Source: Ilyomonas sp965199905 (GTDB lineage Bacteria > Bacteroidota > Bacteroidia > Chitinophagales > Chitinophagaceae). From it: 64,000 nucleotides of DNA. The translations under genes and the position numbers were made by a program. The notes beneath the pieces are model-generated. The model made no database searches. It was given only the letters and a program-made list of their open reading frames with translations, and was not told the DNA's origin. Below are positions 8,155 to 17,156 of the stretch, in pieces. Location of the stretch: the NCBI GenBank assembly GCA_965199905.1, contig OZ241366.1, forward strand, positions 124,001 to 188,000. Direction: 5' to 3'. Position 1 is the first letter of the stretch. Every line of letters begins with the position of its first letter.

Positions 8155-8922
8155 CTATTCTACTTCAACATAAATCGGGCAATGATCGCTGTGCTTGATA
8201 TGCGGTAATATCTGCGCGTCTTTTATGTTTCCTTTCAAATTTTCCGTCACACTGATATAGTCAATGCGCCAGCCTTTATTCTGTAGCCGCACTGATGGAA
8301 AACGCTGGCTCCACCACGAATACTGATCTTTTTTATCAGGGTTAATATGCCGGAAAGTATCTACATAACCATTGCCGAAAAAATGCGTGAGCCATTCTCT
8401 TTCTTCGGGTAAAAAACCAGATGATTTTTTATTTCCTTTCGGGTCATGAATGTCAATTTCGGCGTGGGCAATATTATAATCGCCGCAGATAACAAGCTGG
8501 TGTTTTGTTTTGCGAAGCAAGTTTAAATAGTCACCAAATTCTTTCAGCCATTGATACTTGTATGTCTGTCGCTCATCGCCACTTGTACCCGACGGAAAAT
8601 AAGCGCTGAATATACTCAGGTTACCAAAGTCGGCGCGAATAACCCTGCCTTCAAAATCACTCTGCTCAATACTGCTGCCGTACACAATATTGTCGGGTGT
8701 TAGTTTACTAAAAATAGCAACGCCGCTATAGCCTTTTTTCTGCGCCGGATACAAATAGGTTTGATAGCCCAGCGATTCTATCTTTTCGATATCCACATTC
8801 TCGCGGTTGGCTTTTATTTCCTGCAGGCAAATGATATCTGCGGGGTCTGTTTGCAGCCAATCGGCAAAGCCTTTATTCATGGCAGAGCGAATGCCGTTTA
8901 CGTTGTATGAAATGATGCGCAT
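8155..8922 (-). CDS. xth: Exodeoxyribonuclease III
   Basis: 255 residues, the normal length for the ExoIII/AP-endonuclease family, which cleaves DNA at abasic sites and degrades 3' ends. Diagnostic motifs in order: NVNGIRSA at the N-terminus, LQEIKA with the metal-binding Glu, YSGVAIFS, GDYNIAH with the catalytic Asp/Asn, and SDHCPIYVEVE at the C-terminus. Lies between the serine hydrolase and the M14 peptidase, with about 50 bases on each side, all on the reverse strand. Confidence 0.95.
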   Translation of the reverse strand: MRIISYNVNGIRSAMNKGFADWLQTDPADIICLQEIKANRENVDIEKIESLGYQTYLYPAQKKGYSGVAIFSKLTPDNIVYGSSIEQSDFEGRVIRADFGNLSIFSAYFPSGTSGDERQTYKYQWLKEFGDYLNLLRKTKHQLVICGDYNIAHAEIDIHDPKGNKKSSGFLPEEREWLTHFFGNGYVDTFRHINPDKKDQYSWWSQRFPSVRLQNKGWRIDYISVTENLKGNIKDAQILPHIKHSDHCPIYVEVE

Positions 8923-8976
8923 AAACTATATTTAAGCTGACTAAAGTAAAAGAAGATTGGGAATAGAATCATGAAA

Positions 8977-10704
8977 TTATTTCATCACCCTGAACACCGG
9001 ATACCGCATATAATCGGGTTCCATATAAGGCGAGTTGCAAAACACAAAATCCAGTTGCGCTTCTGCATCATTCGCAAAAGATGTATCCTTTTTTTTCTTC
9101 TCTTCTAATGCCTTTTTTACTTCGGGATGAGACTGTAAAAAAGCAGATGCTGTTTGCTCAAATACATAATTGGAAAAGCCTTCTTTTTGACCCAGTATGG
9201 CATCAAAAAAGTTCCACGCAAAATAGCTGTCTTCTGCAGTAGGTTCGAGTGTTTCAACCAGGAAACGATCTGCTGTTTGATTCATTGGAATATAATAATC
9301 GCCAGCGCGAAAATGCATGCTGTCGTTGTTTGCAGATATAGCAACATTTGAATTGGGATGATGACCTTCATATTGCCGTGCGGACGATTTATAATTTTCG
9401 ATTTTGTACCATTGAACAAACACGCTTGTGTCTTTTTTCAAACGCGTCATTTCAACAGCATTTGCTTTCAGTCTTTCTATTACTTTCCACCAGCCTTGCG
9501 GAATTATGTAGGCGGCAGGTTTCTGTATAAAAGTGTCTGCTTTGTAGTTGTCATAAAAAGGAATTGTTTTGGTAAAAGGCTTTGCTCTGTCGTAAAACAA
9601 AACTGGAATATGCGATACTTCGCTCTTTCTTTTACCGGCTTCATAACCTTTAAAAACAATCTGCGAAGGTTGTGTGCTGTCAACCTTCCAATGCACCGGA
9701 AACTGTGATGCCCGAATGGTTTCTTTTTTGCTTTTTTCCCTGGCATCGTTAAGCTGTTTACTATTAACAGATGTGAATTCAATAAAGCTTTTCATCAGCG
9801 CTACGTTAGCTTCTACTCTTTGTTTGTAAGGCTTCAGCATGTGTGTTTCGGGCATAAAAGAAAAGGTGCTCCAAAGCGCCGCAAAGCCGCTGCTGTAACG
9901 CGGACTGTCCCAAAACTGCGCCCAGCCAACGTCGGGTGTATTGTCTCCAAAATGGTTAACATAAGGAACCAAATCATACCCTTTTTCTTTCATCAGGTTA
10001 TAAATTGCCGGCTCCATTGTTTTATGTAAATACAAACCGGCTTCACCGCCAGGTTTGTTGTATTGTGTAGAAAGAAGTGTGATGATATGCTGATAATCTG
10101 CGCCATTGCTTACGTGGTTATCTATCTGGATATCGGGATCGAGAAAATGAAAGATTTTGGCAAAGGCAAGCGCTTCTTTTGAATCGCATTTGATGAAGTC
10201 GCGGTTTAAATCGAGGTTTTGAGAATTGCCGCGAAAGCCGAATGAATCAGGTCCGTTTTGATCAACACGATAACTGTCGCTGCGATTTAAACAACCTCCT
10301 ATATTATAAACGGGAATGATGGCAAGCACAACATTATCCGGCATCGAATATTTCTTCTCAACGATGTCTCTTGCCAGTAACATACTTGCATCAATGCCAT
10401 CCGGCTCGCCGGGATGAATGCCATTGTTGATGAAAATGATTCGTTTGTTTTGCTTTTTTAAAGTTGGTATATCGAAGGTTTTACTGTTGCTAAGTAAAAT
10501 AAGATGCAAAGGGAATCCCGCATCTGTGGTATCCATTGTTTTCAGGCTGACAATTGGCGAACCGGCATCCAGCTTTTTCCACCAGTCGATAATCTGAAAA
10601 TAGGTTGGTGTTTTTGTGCCGTTCGATTGCTCAAAAAGGGTAGAAGTGTGCTGAGCGTGAGAAGAAAGAAAAGCGAATAAAAAGAAGATAACAGCGCATC
10701 TCAT
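8977..10704 (-). CDS. Secreted M14-family zinc carboxypeptidase
   Basis: 575 residues beginning with a signal peptide ending SSHAQ. The zinc-binding HxxE motif is seen in NNGIHPGEPDG, and the third ligand His in QIDNHVSNGADYQH; the arginine-rich substrate segment NLDLNRDFIK is typical of M14. The C-terminal third (about 350-575) is an extra domain without a motif I recognise. It probably acts on peptides in the periplasm. No partner gene is evident. Confidence 0.88.
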   Translation of the reverse strand: MRCAVIFFLFAFLSSHAQHTSTLFEQSNGTKTPTYFQIIDWWKKLDAGSPIVSLKTMDTTDAGFPLHLILLSNSKTFDIPTLKKQNKRIIFINNGIHPGEPDGIDASMLLARDIVEKKYSMPDNVVLAIIPVYNIGGCLNRSDSYRVDQNGPDSFGFRGNSQNLDLNRDFIKCDSKEALAFAKIFHFLDPDIQIDNHVSNGADYQHIITLLSTQYNKPGGEAGLYLHKTMEPAIYNLMKEKGYDLVPYVNHFGDNTPDVGWAQFWDSPRYSSGFAALWSTFSFMPETHMLKPYKQRVEANVALMKSFIEFTSVNSKQLNDAREKSKKETIRASQFPVHWKVDSTQPSQIVFKGYEAGKRKSEVSHIPVLFYDRAKPFTKTIPFYDNYKADTFIQKPAAYIIPQGWWKVIERLKANAVEMTRLKKDTSVFVQWYKIENYKSSARQYEGHHPNSNVAISANNDSMHFRAGDYYIPMNQTADRFLVETLEPTAEDSYFAWNFFDAILGQKEGFSNYVFEQTASAFLQSHPEVKKALEEKKKKDTSFANDAEAQLDFVFCNSPYMEPDYMRYPVFRVMK

Positions 10705-10838
10705 CAGGCATGATTTTACACAAAATAAGCAACTCCGGGAATCCGGATTGCCGTAAATAATTCCGGCTGTTTTATACTTAACAAGCTATAAAAAATTTCC
10801 GCTTTACTTTTCCATCTTTATTAAACAAGAGTAGCAGT

Positions 10839-11582
10839 ATGACAGAACCTGACCGGATTATTCCCGCTAAAGAACATGTGTATTTAGATGGTCCGCATAG
10901 CCGCGGTTACGAGTTGGCTTTTCTGCTGAAAGTGATATGGCAATTCTTTACCGGCATCCGTAAACTTCATTTTGAAAACCCTTGTGTCACCGTGTTTGGC
11001 TCGGCAAGGTTTAAGGAAGATGATGCTTATTATGCAGCCGCCAGAGAATTTGGCAAACGCATAGCTGCTTTGGGTTTCAGCACTATGACGGGAGGTGGAC
11101 CCGGTATTATGGAAGCAGCTAATAAAGGCGCATTTGAGAATGGAGGAAACAGCATTGGCTGCAACATTGTTTTGCCTCATGAGCAAAAGGAAAATCCGTA
11201 CCTGACGAAATCGGTGACGTTTGATTATTTCTTCGTGAGAAAGACGTTACTTATCAAATATTCTTATGCCTTTATTATTATGCCCGGCGGCTTTGGCACA
11301 ATGGATGAATTTTTTGAAACCATCACCCTTATACAAACCAAAACGCTTACGCAATTTCCAATTGTATTGTATGGAAAAGATTATTACAAAGAACTGATGG
11401 AAACCATTGCGGATATGGCAAAGCGCGGCACCATTTCGGCGGAAGATATGAACCTGGTGCTGCTTACGGACGATATTGATGAAGCTATGCAGCACATTTA
11501 TACTTACATCACTACCAACTATAAGATTGTACCTCGTAAGCGCTTCTGGTGGCTGTTTGAAAAAGGAAAAACAAAAGGATAG
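10839..11582 (+). CDS. LOG-family protein (TIGR00730), nucleotide 5'-monophosphate phosphoribohydrolase-like
   Basis: 247 residues with the two family motifs: GGGPGIMEAANKGA at about 86-99 and PGGFGTMDEFFE at about 148-159, including the catalytic Arg/Glu region. The family cleaves nucleoside monophosphates to free base and ribose phosphate; eukaryotic and actinobacterial members activate cytokinins, but the substrate in Bacteroidota is not settled. An N-terminal region of about 45 residues precedes the Rossmann fold, as in the longer LOG type II proteins. Single gene. Confidence 0.9.
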   Translation: MTEPDRIIPAKEHVYLDGPHSRGYELAFLLKVIWQFFTGIRKLHFENPCVTVFGSARFKEDDAYYAAAREFGKRIAALGFSTMTGGGPGIMEAANKGAFENGGNSIGCNIVLPHEQKENPYLTKSVTFDYFFVRKTLLIKYSYAFIIMPGGFGTMDEFFETITLIQTKTLTQFPIVLYGKDYYKELMETIADMAKRGTISAEDMNLVLLTDDIDEAMQHIYTYITTNYKIVPRKRFWWLFEKGKTKG

Positions 11583-11632
11583 CTGATAGTTATTCAAGCA
11601 TGAGTAAAAAAGTTTACTATTTGATTGACAGG

Positions 11633-11715
11633 CAATTATCTTTCATTCTTAAACAATCATCTTCATCCTTAGTCAATCATCTTTCATTCTCGCCCAATCG
11701 CACCTCATTCTTACG
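11633..11715. repeat. Imperfect tandem repeat, about 21 bp x 4
   Basis: Four head-to-tail units starting with CAAT at 11633, 11654, 11674 and 11695, each of the form CAATCATCTTTCATTCTTAxx with 20-21 bases. There are no spacers, so it is not a CRISPR array. It sits 50 bases after the LOG gene and about 90 bases before the first dispersed repeat. Confidence 0.7.
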
Positions 11716-11802
11716 CATTTGTCTTACGTTCTCAGCAATATCTTTTTCATCAAAAATGAACAACAGATTACATAATAACAAAGTATAGAATACCTTTTTT
11801 TT

Positions 11803-11919
11803 AACCATCGTCCGTCACTTTTTGTGATCGGCTGTTGTAATTCTTGCGTGTCGAAGCAGCAAGAATCCTCACATCAGCGTTCGGGGCAATGATTGGGCTT
11901 TTACAAAAGCGAATAATAG
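11803..11919 (+). repeat. Dispersed intergenic repeat, copy A (long subtype)
   Basis: One of six related elements in this window. Order of blocks: ACCATCGTCCG, a small hairpin TCAC-TTTTT-GTGA (11815-11827), GATCGGCTGTTG, an 8-bp hairpin ATTCTTGC/GCAAGAAT with an 11-base loop (11840-11866), then GTTCGGGGCAATGATTGGGC and AAAAGCGAATAATA. The two ends are imperfect inverted versions of each other (CCATCGTCCG against CCCAATCATTGCCCCG). It lies in a 427-base gap (11583-12009) that also holds the 21-bp tandem repeat; nothing else was seen there. Confidence 0.85.
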
Positions 11920-12009
11920 TTTATCATTTCGTAACACGAACTACCTGAAAGTTCATGGCTGAAGCCATTAGCTAATTTATATTTACTTTGAAAATAATTC
12001 ACAAAAATT

Positions 12010-12804
12010 ATGGATCTGCAACTGAAGAATAAAACAGCACTTGTAACCGGCTCCACTGCAGGCATCGGTTTAGCTACAGCAAAGTTGTTAGCAAAGGAAG
12101 GCGCAAAAGTATATATCAACGGCAGAACACAGCAACGCATTGATGAAGCCGTGGAAGGTGTGAAGAAAGAAGTGCCAAATGCAGATATACAGGGCATTGC
12201 AGCCGATTTTTCCAAAGCAGGCGATATAAAAAAACTGACCGAGCAATTGCCGGAAATTGACATCCTCGTTAATAATCTTTCCATATTTGAACCCAAGCCT
12301 TTTTTCGAAATTCCTGATGAAGACTGGCTGAACTTTTACGAAATGAACGTGATGAGCGGCATTCGTTTGTCGCGCCGGTACATGCCGCTAATGCTGAAGA
12401 AAAACTGGGGCAGAATTATTTTTATTTCGAGTGAAAGCGCCCTGAATATTCCGGAAGAAATGATTCATTATGGCATGACGAAAACGGCTGAGCTGGCTGT
12501 GAGCCGCGGTCTTGCCGAGCTTACAAAAGGAACTTCTGTTACCGTGAATTCCATATTGCCGGGACCAACAAAATCGGAAGGCGTTGGCGGCTTTTTGGAA
12601 CAAATGGCAAAGCAGCAAAACAAAACCATCGCGCAGGTAGAAGAAGAATTTTTCAAGCATGCAAGACCTTCTTCTTTGTTGCAACGGTTTGCTTCGGTTG
12701 AGGAGATTGCAAACTTCGTTGTGTATGTTGCCAGCCCGCTGTCATCGGCTACCAATGGCGCTTCGCTGCGCGTAGATGGTGGCGTGGTAAAAACAATTGC
12801 CTGA
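12010..12804 (+). CDS. Short-chain dehydrogenase/reductase
   Basis: 264 residues, a classical SDR. The NADP-binding TGSTAGIGLA motif is at residues 14-23, the NNLS motif (equivalent of NNAG) near 88-91, catalytic Ser in FISSESALN, and the YxxxK catalytic pair in HYGMTKTAE. A C-terminal GASLRVDGGVV is typical of the FabG-like clade. The substrate cannot be deduced. It is followed 75 bases later by the ECF sigma gene on the same strand. Confidence 0.9.
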   Translation: MDLQLKNKTALVTGSTAGIGLATAKLLAKEGAKVYINGRTQQRIDEAVEGVKKEVPNADIQGIAADFSKAGDIKKLTEQLPEIDILVNNLSIFEPKPFFEIPDEDWLNFYEMNVMSGIRLSRRYMPLMLKKNWGRIIFISSESALNIPEEMIHYGMTKTAELAVSRGLAELTKGTSVTVNSILPGPTKSEGVGGFLEQMAKQQNKTIAQVEEEFFKHARPSSLLQRFASVEEIANFVVYVASPLSSATNGASLRVDGGVVKTIA

Positions 12805-12879
12805 TTTTTTTCGGAAGGATGTAACATTTACTTCGTTGCTCCGTATCACTTATATATTATTTGCTTAGCACCGCTGTTT

Positions 12880-13365
12880 ATGACTGCATCTGAATACAAT
12901 AATTGTGTAAACCTGTACGCTGACAGCGTATTTCGGTTTATTGTAAAAAACCTCCGTCACGAGGAGGATGCGCGTGATATTGTACAGACGGCATTTGAAA
13001 AAATGTGGCGCCATCGCGACAGCGTGGAAATGGAGAAAAGCAAATCGTACCTGTTCACGGTGGCTTATAACGGCATGATTGATCACATCCGAAAAAACAG
13101 GCGCATTCAACTAAAAGATGAATTTTCGGAAGATGTGAAAGTGCAATCGAAGAGTATCAATAATGCGAAACAAATATTGAATGAGGCATTGAACAGGTTA
13201 AGTGAAACCGGACGGAGCCTTGTAATGTTGAAAGATTATGAAGGCTATAGCTACGAAGAAATCGGGCAGATTATGAGCCTGAATGAAAGCCAGGTGAAAG
13301 TGTACCTGCATCGTGCGCGGCTGGCGTTGAAGAATTATCTCGTGAACCCGGAAAATGTGATGTAA
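12880..13365 (+). CDS. ECF-type RNA polymerase sigma factor
   Basis: 161 residues containing only regions 2 and 4 of sigma-70, as in ECF factors. Region 2 shows ARDIVQTAFEKMWRHRDS and SYLFTVAYNGMIDHIRKNRR; region 4 shows YEEIGQIMSLNESQVKVYLHRARLAL with the helix-turn-helix. It is 18 bases upstream of the anti-sigma-like gene and is probably inhibited by it; the downstream outer-membrane gene is a likely target or cargo of the same operon. Confidence 0.93.
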   Translation: MTASEYNNCVNLYADSVFRFIVKNLRHEEDARDIVQTAFEKMWRHRDSVEMEKSKSYLFTVAYNGMIDHIRKNRRIQLKDEFSEDVKVQSKSINNAKQILNEALNRLSETGRSLVMLKDYEGYSYEEIGQIMSLNESQVKVYLHRARLALKNYLVNPENVM

Positions 13366-13383
13366 TAAAGTAAATGTGAGGTT

Positions 13384-14463
13384 ATGATGATTACAGAACA
13401 CAATTGCGAAGAATACTTTTTGCTTTATATAGACAACGAGCTGAGCATTGCCGAGCGCAAAGCGGTGGAGGATTTTGTTGACCAAAACCCGCAGTATAAT
13501 CTACTGTTCAGCACTTTGCAGGAAACGAAGTTGCCGGCAGATGATAGCCCTTCTTTCTTCTCAAAAGAAAGTTTGTATAAAGATGAAACGGCTGAGATTG
13601 GTATCAATAATTACGAAGACTATTTTCTTCTGTACACAGACAACGAATTAGGCGAAGAACAGAAAAAAACAACCGAGCGTTTTGTGCTTCAGCATCCGCA
13701 GTTGCAGGAAGAATTTGTTTTGCTTCAGCAAGCTAAACTGACACCGGAAATTGTTGAGTATAAAAACAAAGAAGAGCTATATAAAAGGGAGAGAAGAGTA
13801 CTGCCATTTTATATGGCAGGTTTATCTGTAGCTGCTGCTTTTCTGGCTGTCTTATTTTTTACCGGCATATTTACGCCGGATCAAAAGCAGGATGGCACAA
13901 TGGCTGCAACGGTTATTAAAAAAGATGATGAAACTTCACATCAACAGAAGCCTGCGGTTGTATCACCGGCAGGTGTCACTTCTCATCAGAATGAAGAAAA
14001 GCAAACTGATTTGGCAGCCGATAAATTAACTGACCAATCAACAAGAAATAAAAGCGGGAAAAAAGATGGGTTTGCCGTTATTGAACCAGGAAATCGGGAA
14101 AGCGAAGAGCCGGGAACAATACAGTTGCATCAATCGCATCATGATGAAGTAGCAGTGGCTGCAATACCTGAGGATAGACAAGCAACCCAGGCTTTATTAC
14201 CTAACAATAATCTGACTGCAAAACAAGCAGGCGTGTTGAAACCATTGGTAGAGTTTGATGCTGAGCAAACGAATGCAACAACTGCTTTATCTCTTTCTGA
14301 TAATAGTGCTGCGCAGCCTGCGTTTTATAAAGAACTGAATACAGAAGATGATGATCATACATTGTATGTGAGTGGCTTACCCATTAACAAAAACAAAGTA
14401 AACGGATTTATAAAAAGTGCATCACGGCTGCTTGGCGGGCACGCAAAACAGAATGAGGAATAG
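13384..14463 (+). CDS. Anti-sigma-factor-like membrane protein with a duplicated N-terminal module
   Basis: 359 residues. Residues 7-66 and 75-134 are two copies of the same module (CEEYFLLYIDNELSIAE and YEDYFLLYTDNELGEEQ, each ending in a ...LYK segment about 50 residues later), resembling the N-terminal domain of anti-sigma factors, but no HxxxCxxC zinc motif is present. One transmembrane helix follows at about 140-163, then a low-complexity periplasmic region rich in Gln, Thr and acidic residues. The position directly after the sigma gene is the main argument for an anti-sigma role. The stop is 56 bases before the outer-membrane gene. Confidence 0.75.
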   Translation: MMITEHNCEEYFLLYIDNELSIAERKAVEDFVDQNPQYNLLFSTLQETKLPADDSPSFFSKESLYKDETAEIGINNYEDYFLLYTDNELGEEQKKTTERFVLQHPQLQEEFVLLQQAKLTPEIVEYKNKEELYKRERRVLPFYMAGLSVAAAFLAVLFFTGIFTPDQKQDGTMAATVIKKDDETSHQQKPAVVSPAGVTSHQNEEKQTDLAADKLTDQSTRNKSGKKDGFAVIEPGNRESEEPGTIQLHQSHHDEVAVAAIPEDRQATQALLPNNNLTAKQAGVLKPLVEFDAEQTNATTALSLSDNSAAQPAFYKELNTEDDDHTLYVSGLPINKNKVNGFIKSASRLLGGHAKQNEE

Positions 14464-14519
14464 AGATTTTTTCGTCATAATAAAACTTCTTACTAAACAA
14501 TAAATCAGCACATACGATT

Positions 14520-15431
14520 ATGAAAAAAATGGTAATAATGGCAATCTCTTTATGGATTGCGGGTGCACCGTTTGCACAGCAGGATAGCAGTAAACCGGCG
14601 CGCGACAGTAATTTTACGGTTATGCACGATACAGTAAGTATAAATAGTCCGGATACGATTCGCGTAGGGAATTTCGTGATCATCAAGCGTAATAAAAACG
14701 GCGAGCCGAATATGGAGCAACGTGGTAAAACTTTCACAGTAATTATTCACTCAGGCTCACGCAGAGACACAACAGTGTCAACGCATAAATCTGCCTTCAG
14801 CACCAACTGGCTCATTGCTGATATTGGCTTTGCCAATTATGACGACAGAACAAACTATGGCAGCGTGGCGGGAGATTCGTATTTGAACACAAGCCCGGGC
14901 GGTACGCCTTACACAAAAAGTGATTTGAAGCTGCTTACCAAATCATCAAATGTAAACATCTGGCTGTTTATGCAAAAGCTGAATATTACAAAGCATGTGG
15001 TAAACCTGAAATACGGGCTGGGACTGGAGATGTTTAATTTCCGTTACGATAACAATATCAGCTATAACAAAACACCGGCTTATATCTATCATGATACCGT
15101 CAATTTTTCAAAAGATAAATTATATACAGCTTATGCTACAGTGCCAATGATGCTTAACATTAATCCTTGGCCCGAAAAGAAACGCATATCATTCAGTGTT
15201 GGTGCAAGCGCTGGTTACCTCGTTGGCAGCCATACCAAGCAAAAAAGTGATGAGCGCGGAAAAGATAAGGTGCGTGGCGATTTCGATCTGAATAAATGGA
15301 GGTTAGCTTATGTAGGTGAGCTGGCATTAGGACCTGTAAGATTGTTTGGTTCGTACAGCATTCAGCCGTTGCATGATCATACTTTAAAACAATATCCTTA
15401 TTCAATCGGCGTAAGACTTAGCAACTGGTAA
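14520..15431 (+). CDS. Outer-membrane beta-barrel protein of the sigma/anti-sigma cassette
   Basis: 303 residues with a signal peptide ending GAPFAQ. After a hydrophilic N-terminal stretch of about 90 residues, alternating strand patterns appear (VVNLKYGLGLEMFNFRYD, ISFSVGASAGYLVGSHT, LGPVRLFGSYSIQPL) and the protein ends YSIGVRLSNW with an aromatic C-terminus, as expected for an outer-membrane barrel of the PorT/OmpA-like beta-barrel type. Third gene of the ECF sigma operon; a perfect hairpin terminator follows. Confidence 0.8.
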   Translation: MKKMVIMAISLWIAGAPFAQQDSSKPARDSNFTVMHDTVSINSPDTIRVGNFVIIKRNKNGEPNMEQRGKTFTVIIHSGSRRDTTVSTHKSAFSTNWLIADIGFANYDDRTNYGSVAGDSYLNTSPGGTPYTKSDLKLLTKSSNVNIWLFMQKLNITKHVVNLKYGLGLEMFNFRYDNNISYNKTPAYIYHDTVNFSKDKLYTAYATVPMMLNINPWPEKKRISFSVGASAGYLVGSHTKQKSDERGKDKVRGDFDLNKWRLAYVGELALGPVRLFGSYSIQPLHDHTLKQYPYSIGVRLSNW

Positions 15432-15465
15432 TTGAGATATTGCCTATACTCTCAGCAACAACATG

Positions 15466-15506
15466 ATAAAGAAAGGTCTGACAATTTTTGTCAGACCTTT
15501 CTTTAT
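15466..15506. terminator. Bidirectional intrinsic terminator
   Basis: A perfect 18-bp inverted repeat (15466-15483 and 15489-15506) with a 5-base loop ATTTT, A-rich on one side and T-rich on the other. It lies between the outer-membrane gene and the convergent hybrid kinase and can serve both. Confidence 0.9.
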
Positions 15507-15621
15507 GTCCTTTTCCTTGTGATGAATGTTATATGAACAGTGCTGTTTATCTTTCTGCAACAGCCAATCGAAAACGCAATAAAACTAAATATTTATTTAA
15601 AGAAGCAACGAAAGGCACTTC

Positions 15622-16881
15622 CTAATTGCTGCAGCTTTGAATAATAATTTGTTCCAAATCTTTCGGTTTGAAAGGCTTGGTAATAAAATCATTAATGCCT
15701 GCCTGTATAAAAGTTTCTCTTTCTTCCAGTGCATTTGATGTAAGTGCAATGATGATCGGATGTGTATTCTTCAGGTAGTATTCACGAATGCGGCGTGTAG
15801 CTTCCAGTCCGTCCATTTCGGGCATAAACATATCCATGAAGATGAGGTCATATTCGCTTTCAATAGCCTTGTTTACTGCTTCTGATCCATTCTGCGCGAC
15901 TTCACAATTATAGCCCATTTTCAGCAGCATTGAAGACAATACCATCTGGCTGATCTCGTTGTCATCAGCCGCCAGGATGCGGAGCGGAAATCTCTTGTTG
16001 AGCTCTTTGTCCACCTTTTCAGGCGTTATCGGATTCTTATTCATATGTGTAGTGTCAGTTGTTGTTTTTGCTTTGATAGTAAAGGTAAAAACAGTGCCAC
16101 TCATTGAAGTGCTTTCTACCTTGATAGCCCCACCCATAAGCGATACCAGGCGGGCAGCCACCGATAAACCGAGTCCTGTGTAATGAGATACATAAGCAAT
16201 GTCTCCGGCTATCTCAGGTGTAAGCTGAAGTTCATCTTTGCGGCCGGCTAAATCAGTAATTTTAAACTGTAAAAAAATAACTTCCTGCTGCCGGCTCACC
16301 AGTTCTGCTGTCAGCTTAAGTTTTCCCGTATCGTTAATTTGTATGGCATTGCCAATGAGGTTCATCAATACCTGCCTGATGCGCGCAAGATCACCTACAA
16401 TATAAGACGGAATATTAGCATCTACTTCATATTCCATTTCAATCTGGCGGGTATCAGAAACCAATATCTGTATTACCTCTTCAATGGCATCGCGCAGTAA
16501 AAAAGAATTGTTTTCAATTTCCAGCTTGCCGCTTTCTATCTTGAAAAAATCAAGACTATCATTGACAATCGACAACAAAGTAATACTGTTGCGATGAATG
16601 CCATTTACCTGCTTCTTCTGCTGTTCGTTCAGCGCTGTTTGCTGAAGCAAAGCAGCACTGCTGAGCACGCGATTTAAAGGTGTACGCAACTCATTCGTCA
16701 TGGTGGTAAGAAACTGCGACTTGGAATGCTTGGCGTCTTCCGAAATATTTTTTGCCTCTGCCAGGCTTTCTTCTGCATTGTCTTTTATCCGCTGGTTGCG
16801 TATTAAAAGCAAGATGATAATAATAAACCCTGTAATATATAAGAGCGTAGCACCTGATAAAACATAAACCGTGTTTTTCAA
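15622..16881 (-). CDS. Hybrid histidine kinase-like protein with degenerate kinase core
   Basis: 419 residues from a TTG start at 16881: a membrane helix (about 5-27), a coiled linker, a kinase-like core and a C-terminal receiver. The H-box reads TMTNELRTPLN, with Asn (codon AAT) where the phospho-accepting His should be. The G1 box is also abnormal (ITDLAGRKDEL instead of DTGxGI), while the N-box NLIGNAIQIND and G2 box GLGLSVAARLVSLMGG remain. The receiver is intact (AADDN; phospho-Asp in LIFMDMFMPEMDG; TKPF). It probably cannot autophosphorylate and may act as an allosteric or phosphatase-like partner. The frame is open to 17043 and would add a second membrane helix, but no ATG, GTG or TTG is found there. 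Confidence 0.85.
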   Translation of the reverse strand: MKNTVYVLSGATLLYITGFIIIILLLIRNQRIKDNAEESLAEAKNISEDAKHSKSQFLTTMTNELRTPLNRVLSSAALLQQTALNEQQKKQVNGIHRNSITLLSIVNDSLDFFKIESGKLEIENNSFLLRDAIEEVIQILVSDTRQIEMEYEVDANIPSYIVGDLARIRQVLMNLIGNAIQINDTGKLKLTAELVSRQQEVIFLQFKITDLAGRKDELQLTPEIAGDIAYVSHYTGLGLSVAARLVSLMGGAIKVESTSMSGTVFTFTIKAKTTTDTTHMNKNPITPEKVDKELNKRFPLRILAADDNEISQMVLSSMLLKMGYNCEVAQNGSEAVNKAIESEYDLIFMDMFMPEMDGLEATRRIREYYLKNTHPIIIALTSNALEERETFIQAGINDFITKPFKPKDLEQIIIQSCSN

Positions 16882-17156
16882 AAGCTGAGCTTCCGCGGCA
16901 GTGCCCGTTTTAGTAATTGTATAAAAATCATAGATCGTACGACCAATAAAGAATAATAAACAGGCAGTAACAACCGCGGCGGCGGCAATCCAAGAGATTA
17001 TCTTACTACTAAGCCTATATGGAAATGTTCTTTGACTGATGTTTTAGGAATTTAAATAATTTTGATTGCAAATAACAGCACAACGCTTATAACCCCAATT
17101 AAGTTTCCCTTAAAAAAGAAATATATATCAGTGAAAACGTTTGCATTAATGAATAA

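Noticed and set aside
11633..11715. Possible CRISPR array
   Set aside because: Units are directly adjacent with no spacers, too short, and no cas genes are near.
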